Position numbers and translations under genes: made by a program. Below, one piece after another: positions 58,145 to 64,000 of a stretch of 64,000 nt of DNA (its first letter is position 1; every line of letters begins with the position of its first letter). The stretch spans positions 15,128,001-15,192,000 of the forward strand of contig QCXZ01000137.1 in the NCBI GenBank assembly GCA_025024175.1, written 5' to 3'. This DNA is from Rhyzopertha dominica (Eukaryota; Arthropoda; Insecta; Coleoptera; Bostrichidae). The notes under the pieces are model-generated. The model searched no databases, had not been told where the DNA came from, and saw only the letters and a list, made by a program, of their open reading frames with translations.

Positions 58145-61100
58145 CATATTTTAATAATAATTTAATAGATTTAATATTTAATAGAACACTAAACTGAAAG
58201 GTATATTATCATATGTGCATATAAGTTTGCTCTAAAACAGACTGTGTATGTATTTAATTTACTTTTACACATGTATGTNCTGAAACAAAAGCAGAGTGAA
58301 TGGCGTACTATAATTTTAGGAGTGTGTGCGTTCAGTTGTTCTTAAACAATCTCACGACATACATAAATATTCCAACACATGGTGAATGCCATACTTCTTA
58401 ACTATTCAGAAATGTTTCAAAACTCTTACATTTGGAATGAACAGACAATTATAACCGAGGATAAGTTGTACAAGTTAAACGAATACTAAATCACAAAATT
58501 AGTTTGACACAGATAGACATTAGGATTTGATTTTGAAAAACTATTTTCATTACTACCTACAATAACAGTCTGCAATGCAGCCAAAGTTAGCTAAGTATCT
58601 GTATTCAAACCTAGCAATCTGCTCCTGCTTCTTTCATTCCTGTTGAATGTGTGAATGAGTCTGTGTTTCCTTGTTTCTTCTAAGGAGGTACTCTAAATAA
58701 ATAATGGTCTATAAACCATTCATTTCAGAATTTAATGATGAACAAGATAACTTTCGAAGAATGTCATAAGATAGTTAGTGAACTAATAATTACTACAGTA
58801 TTATTAGCTAATTAAATTGTAGTCTTTACCATTGGAACCCTATTGTAAAGTATCTGGTTGCAATTGTTGCCATATTGTTAATAAGCATTTCACCCGTGTG
58901 AATTCATGACTTCACATATTATACAAGCATTGCTACAGCTAGCTTAGTTAACAGATGGCTAGCACTTGCCTCTGGTTATTTTTAAAGAACGAAGCATTTA
59001 TTCCATATCCCGATCTTTGTGGTTGCAAAACAAGCATCGAAACATTAACAAAGTTTTAGGTATACAATGGTTAATATACTTACAATTAGTAAGTCAGATG
59101 GCTTAATATCGACAAGACCAAAACGTGCTTTCAGCATGTGCTACTCAGAGCCTGACACAAATAATTTCGTTAGAGATGTGTATCTTCTAGCTCTACTACA
59201 AAGGTACACACTAGGTCTGTGTCCAAAAAGTATATAAAACGACTGAAATCAGCAACTTCGCCATGCAGCTTAACGAAGCAGCATTGAAGCTACAAATAAA
59301 CATTTCATTAATAAAATACTATATCGAAATACTGCAAACTTACCGTGTTTACTGTTGCTGCATATTCTGTTTCCAAATCCCAAAGTGAAGCTGAAATCTT
59401 AAAAATCAGTAGGTCGTAAACTTGGTCTAACTTAACCACAATGGAAAGTTTCGAGAACACAATCGTTACATCTCAAAATTGTTAATTAACCAAGCACCAT
59501 GGCCTAAACTTGCCTTACATTGCATGATTATCCGGCAGAATAGAAAGTTTAATGCAAAACGCCCAACATTTTAGTCAAATACGAGCGAACTTTAGCGATG
59601 GACCTGATTTACAAGTCGCCTATGGCCACATTTAATTTCATTATAATACACTGACAATTGACAAAGGTGTTTATATATGCATAAATGCAAGTGTTAAAAA
59701 AGGATAGGTGCTTCCACAATAATTTTACACGGTGCTGTATAGGGTACAGCTTAGCATAAACGATCGAGCGCGAATGATATAAGCCACTGTGCCACTGGCT
59801 GTAAAGTTCGGCGTTATATAAATTAGTTGTTAGCGTAACAACAATGAAAGATTCAAACATGATATTTTTTTCTATACTGCATTGCTCATTGTAGCTAAAA
59901 TTATTTGAAGGTTCTGAAAATAATGCTATTTCAGCAGCTGCATGGAAGTAGCTACCTTAAATTAGGTATAGAAAAAGGGAATAAGCAAAAATATATATTA
60001 TACATCTTGCTTGATTGCGACAAGGCAATTAAATGTGAGAGTTTGTATCTTCAAGACTGGAATTCTAAGTCTTTTGGAATTATTTTGTCATTCTTTAATG
60101 TCCTATATTTTGAAGTATATTTCTTATTATTATCATACCTTTCAGGGTTTTCTCGCATGTATTGTGAAAAGCTCTGTGAAGAGTCTTGTCCACAACGTTT
60201 CGATGAGATGGCACTCATCATTTTCTAGTGGCAAAAAATGTTCAAAGTTTTTGTAACTTTTGACAACAGTACCGCAATGGCCCCCATAATCACTCCGAAA
60301 ACTAGCGGGAGTCAGTTAGAATTTGCAATAATAAATCATTAGGTATTTATTTATGGAAGATGAAACTAAATTTCCCTTATTCATTGCGACTTTTTGCATG
60401 CTGGAACATATAACGTCAAAATAACGGTTTGGAGTTTTGCTAATTTTACGATATAGTTGGAAACTATGAATATAAAACTAATTGACATAAACTCAATGTA
60501 TCAATGGTTATAAGAGTTGACTTATCGAGTCAATAAAACTCCTATCGTCCTAACCATACCAGTACTAATTTGGAGCAGTGAGATATGTATCGCTTCGCAA
60601 TTTATATACCGTAGACGTCATTAGCAACCTAAAATACCAAGGGAGGAATGCAATTATTAAGAATGTTTTCCAGAATTTTCACGCCATGGAAATAATAACG
60701 TCTCATGCGATTTCTACTTTTTACTGTTGCAGCCAGCATTCGAATATTTACCTCGGCGGCGATTCAAGGAAATCAAGTTCCGCTGAAACATTGGCCCCTA
60801 TTCGCCCTTTGTTCCAGAACACGTTACGTGACCACGAATTCCCTCCCTAGCTGTTGCGTTTAAGCAGATTCGTGACTGGTCACTGAACTAATTACAAAAC
60901 TTCAGAACGTGGGTTGTAGTAAATCACACCCGACACTTGTAAATAAACCTGAGCAGTCCGAAAATTGGCAGTCGTTCGACCTTCGCACCATAAACAGAAC
61001 AATTTAATATATGTTGTACGGAATAGTGAGGACTGTAGTGAAAGCTGTTAATATTAGTAAATAGCTCACTAAGCAAGTTTGTGTCACTGTCGAAAAAAAT

Positions 61101-61860
61101 TTATGTTATCTATCCGCATTCTCGGGGGCTAAAGTTCATGACCTTCGTCTGTTTTAACTATATCAGGAAAATAATTGTGAACCAGTATATTAATGCCAAA
61201 AAAGAAAAGTCGATAAAATGATTCTCTCAAAATAGTGAAGAGAAAACTAATGTTTGCGTTTTTTATTTGAAAACCCTCAACAATTTAGCAGAATTTTTAC
61301 GTGACTTACTTAGAACTAGTGATCCACTTATACTTACAAGAAATACATTCCAGTAGTCANCTCCATTCGCTCCAAAGGTCTGTTTATTATAAGAGTAAGC
61401 GCACGTTATTGCTTGGCTTATTATGTAGAAACAGTGTGGTACACCGCGGGCACGGTGCGGGGCGCGTGTGATCATATCAAGCGAGTTAATTTTTTGCGAT
61501 AACTCCTAAGATATTCATTTAAATTATATGGTGTAAAGGATTATAATAATGTGCTTGAAATGCTTAAAGTAATTAACGTATTTCACTTGATCAGGATTAA
61601 TACTGTATCTGTTTAAATAGCTTTCCAATTACTGCATTGTACGTGACCATGTTTTAGAAGATAGAATAAGTATAGTAAAAGATAGATATATGCCATCACG
61701 ATTTTTTTTAGTTCTATAAAAGAGGAATATCCCACCATGCATTGTTTTGTTATATTTAAAAGGGATTAGGCAGCGTTTTCGATGAAAGCTCCCAGACGCC
61801 TTGACTTTTTCCGACACTTCCTACAATTATCTTTATATTGTAACCAGTCTACACAAAAGC
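58145..61860. other. Unassigned AT-rich DNA
   Basis: No gene supported. A good acceptor-like site (CTACTTTTTACTGTTGCAG, about 60714-60732) precedes a slightly GC-richer open stretch to about 60849 (IYLGGDSRKSSSAETLAPI), a possible exon but with no homology I know. N bases lie at 58279 and 61360. Confidence 0.3.
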
Positions 61861-61864
61861 GTGA

Positions 61865-61980
61865 GAAATTATATAACTAAACTTTCCTCATGAATCACGC
61901 TATCTATTGGTGAAAACCGCATGATAATCCGTTCAGTAGTTTTTGAGTTTATCGCGAGCAGATAGACAAACGCAACAAAC
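61865..61980 (+). mobile_element. RTE-type LINE 3' tail
   Basis: Contains TTTCCTCATGAATCACGCTA, TATTGGTGAAAACCGCAT, ATCCGTTCAGTAGTTTTTGA and GTTTATCGCGAGCAGA, a signature found at the 3' ends of RTE-type LINEs and derived SINEs in many insects. Only the tail is present, as for most 5'-truncated copies. Confidence 0.75.
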
Positions 61981-62245
61981 ATTTGAATGTAGTAGAAAAC
62001 TGCGTGACCGCGAAAGCCTAAACCAATATTTTAAATAACATTTGTATATTTTTAAGTATAATACAGCTGCATTTTGGCTTTATTATTAATAAACTACTGT
62101 TTATTAACATTAATTTTTAATTACTATTAGCTTTTGCCTGTCATTTTTTATCTCCTCGTCCTAGTGGCGCATCTTTGTTGCTAAGCAGTACATGCACACT
62201 GAAATCCGTGTCTTTTTGGTTTAAAGCGCGTTGATTTTGGAAAGA

Positions 62246-62286
62246 GAGTCGACGCTTCGCTTGTTCTTATGAGGGGCTTCATCAGG
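62246..62286 (-). ncRNA. Degenerate hammerhead motif at the PLE 3' end
   Basis: On the minus strand: CTGATGA (62285-62279), an arm-loop AGCCCCTCATAAGAACAAGC, then GAAGC (62258-62254) and GTCGAC. The first core is intact. The second is GAAG instead of GAAA and stem II is weak, so ribozyme activity is doubtful. Its position just after the GIY-YIG frame fits a PLE terminus. Confidence 0.5.
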
Positions 62287-62349
62287 ACAGATATGGCACA
62301 AACTTAAGGCGTGAATCACGTCAGAGATGAACGAAAATTTTAAAGAAGA

Positions 62350-64000
62350 GAGTTAGTGATGTTGTGCCTGCTTGGAATGCTTGGAAGTCGAGGAGAAGTT
62401 GCGAGAGTAGGGATAGCCATCTTTGCGTTTCAGGTTGTTCCGGTGTTTACAAATCTCAATGGCTTCACGGAATTTACAAACTTTGTAAATAGAAACTTTT
62501 GTTAGAACTGAGATATTAGTAAATAACATATTGTGACCGCTTTCAAACTGATGTTCAGCTACCGCTGAAGGGGCGTAGAGATATGATTTGATGCAGGGTT
62601 TGAGTCGAGATCCATTAAGTCTGCCGGTCGCGCCGTAAGTGCAAAGAATTCTGTAAATACCTCTAGATTAGAAGTATTTGTTTTGCCTTGCGGATGCACA
62701 CATTTTAGAAAGTGTCTGGAAGATGGTTTGGGTGAGACATTTTCCAAAATGTTTGCCAATTCTATATTTAGTGCAGCCGATCTATAATTTGGGGGTTGGA
62801 GTATTACTTTAGATATGAGATAAAGATGGCGACTAAAGGCAGTGTATATTTCATAGTTTTTGTACCGATTGTTGGCCAGACTGATACGTAGGTGTTCTAG
62901 ATTTCTTTTAAGTTTTCCTGGTACCGAAACTGCAAGGTTATCAAGCGACTTCAAGACCAAATGTTTCTGTGAACTATGGTGATGCAAAAAGAGTTTAGGT
63001 ACCTCTGACTTTGCGATTAATGGAGTGGTCCAAACCACCATTTGGTGAACGAGGGACAAGTCCATCAAGAAGTGGGAGAATTTTGTGCCAGAAATAACGA
63101 AGAAAAATATTAGGTTTCAGATCTGATGAGTTCAAGGCTATATCTTCAAAAGCTTCCATGAATGTAGAATATGAATATGTTCGCTATTACAGAGGACAAT
63201 AGAAGTGCCAGATGTCTATTGGTTATGATTGACTGATTAAATGTGAAATACGTGAAACAGAGACATATTTCTACTAAATCAGCAAAAATCGCAGGTATAT
63301 TGTCTCGGAATAATACTTGACGGATGATTGTCACGGATTCTGGAATATGAAGTTTAATAATCTGACTATAATATCTCTTGGGTCGATGGTTATTTCTGAC
63401 AGAATGTTTAGGAAGTGTTTGGAGTTGAGAACGAGTAAATATATTTTCCTCGTGAAATTCTAAGCCGATTCGCCAGAAACTAGGCGAAGATATAGGTGGG
63501 ATCTTTGTGAGATAATGGGAGACCCTACAGACAAGGAGGTTTCGAGTCTTTTGGAGCTAGCTTTTTCCGGATATCTTGAGGTATTTCTGGATTTTAACAA
63601 TACATTAAGCTCTATCTCATTCTTGAAGCGGGGTCATGAAAAATGGAAGAATATCATCCGTATTGTAAAAAGTTGGTGATTTTCTATCCATAATGGGAAG
63701 TATTAGGAACCACCAGTTACATTGCCTTTATCGCCAGAAATGAACCTTATTCCTAAATTGGCTTTTAGATTTTTGATGGCAAATTTTTCTTTTTTTCGAA
63801 AGGAAAGTTTGAGTTTTTGAAGAATCAAAAATGCATGATTTTATAGAGCTGAATACTTGATCAAGGAGAATTTGGCTAGAGGCAATAACAAAATTGAGAG
63901 CCTGGCTAGCAATGCGTTATCTGACTGAGAGAGGTGAAAACAAATTAATCACCGTTTTTGGTTTGCGTGTTTTGAACTATTTTTTGTAGAGAATTAGAGG
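62350..64000 (-). pseudogene. Penelope-like retroelement, antisense, longest copy, running off the window
   Basis: On the minus strand from 64000 downwards I read KFAIKNLKANLGIRFISGDK (about 63790-63730), DPTYIFA (the 'SPTYnla' RT motif), ESVTIIRQVLFRDNIPAIFA then DLVEICLCFTYFTFN, and LSSVIANIFI (the 'GSplSPViANifM' block, 63334-63150). Next is KPNIFLRYFWHKILPLLDG, where the catalytic YVDD should be but YFWH stands. The largest open frame in the window (63068-62559, 169 codons) holds the RT thumb (NLEHLRISLANNRYKNYEIY; VILQPPNYRSAALNIELANI). The GIY-YIG nuclease end is GSRLKPCIKSYLYAPSAVAE, HQFESGHNM, then KFREAIEICKHRNNLKRKDG. It stops near 62352, and the 3' end with the hammerhead motif follows. 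Broken and inactive. Confidence 0.88.

Noticed and set aside
1..64000. CRISPR array, operon or bacterial contamination
   Set aside because: No regularly spaced repeats with unique spacers, no long bacterial-type frames or ribosome-binding sites; the content is eukaryotic transposons.

Overview
The window reads as AT-rich, gene-poor nuclear DNA of an insect. The evidence is the mix of transposon families rather than any host gene: Penelope-like retroelements (PLEs) with GIY-YIG endonucleases, a Gypsy LTR element, a CR1/Jockey-like LINE, an RTE-type LINE tail, mariner-type transposases, a P-element-like transposase fragment, TA-flanked and hAT-type MITEs and a SINE family. I cannot place it to order; a beetle or other repeat-rich insect would fit. 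No bacterial-style gene is present. No open frame exceeds 169 codons, and the longest one is a decayed PLE. Scattered single N bases indicate a draft assembly.

Layout. 0-5 kb: a 1-kb MITE with 150-bp terminal inverted repeats (1693-2733), then a 1.4-kb foldback element (3657-5054) that carries a smaller palindrome built from two opposed tRNA T-arm sequences. 5-13 kb: mostly unassigned intergenic or intronic DNA, with one quiet GC-richer island (11.77-12.1 kb). 12.9-13.9 kb: an inverted-repeat element followed by a 164-bp tandem duplication in which 14 bp are inverted between the copies. 15-22 kb: ATCGATA-rich and AAGTACTT-rich repeats, a SINE fragment, a P-element-like fragment and a PLE (21.4-22.3 kb). 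24.8-29.8 kb: a PLE terminal fragment with a perfect 14-bp target duplication, a LINE reverse transcriptase, and inverted PLE termini with a hammerhead-ribozyme core. 31-37.5 kb: an antisense PLE interrupted by a SINE, and a sense PLE with the best-preserved RT-thumb-to-GIY-YIG region. 37.97-38.03 kb: a possible small non-coding exon on the minus strand. 39.2-40.8 kb: an internally deleted mariner-type element. 42.4-47.8 kb: a Gypsy LTR plus gag joined to a transposase fragment, a PLE fragment, and a 0.95-kb repeat present twice. 52.3-54.4 kb: a hAT-type MITE and a second mariner relic. 54.8-55.0 kb: a degenerate AGTATCGA array. 57.8-58.1 kb: a full-length chimeric SINE. 61.9-64 kb: an RTE tail and a long antisense PLE running off the window end.

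The dominant theme is Penelope-like retroelements. At least five coding copies (21.4, 31-34, 36.2, 43.5 and 62.2-64 kb) and two or three terminal-only copies fall in 64 kb, in both orientations and from more than one lineage. Their 3' ends carry hammerhead-like motifs in different states of decay; that at 28.93 kb keeps the catalytic core as I read it. Nothing looks autonomously active. The SINE lying inside the 31-34 kb PLE, and the TSDs still visible, give a relative order of insertion. No clearly novel cellular system is visible; the most interesting structures are the PLE termini, the T-arm palindrome, the chimeric SINE and the micro-inversion at 13.7/13.87 kb.
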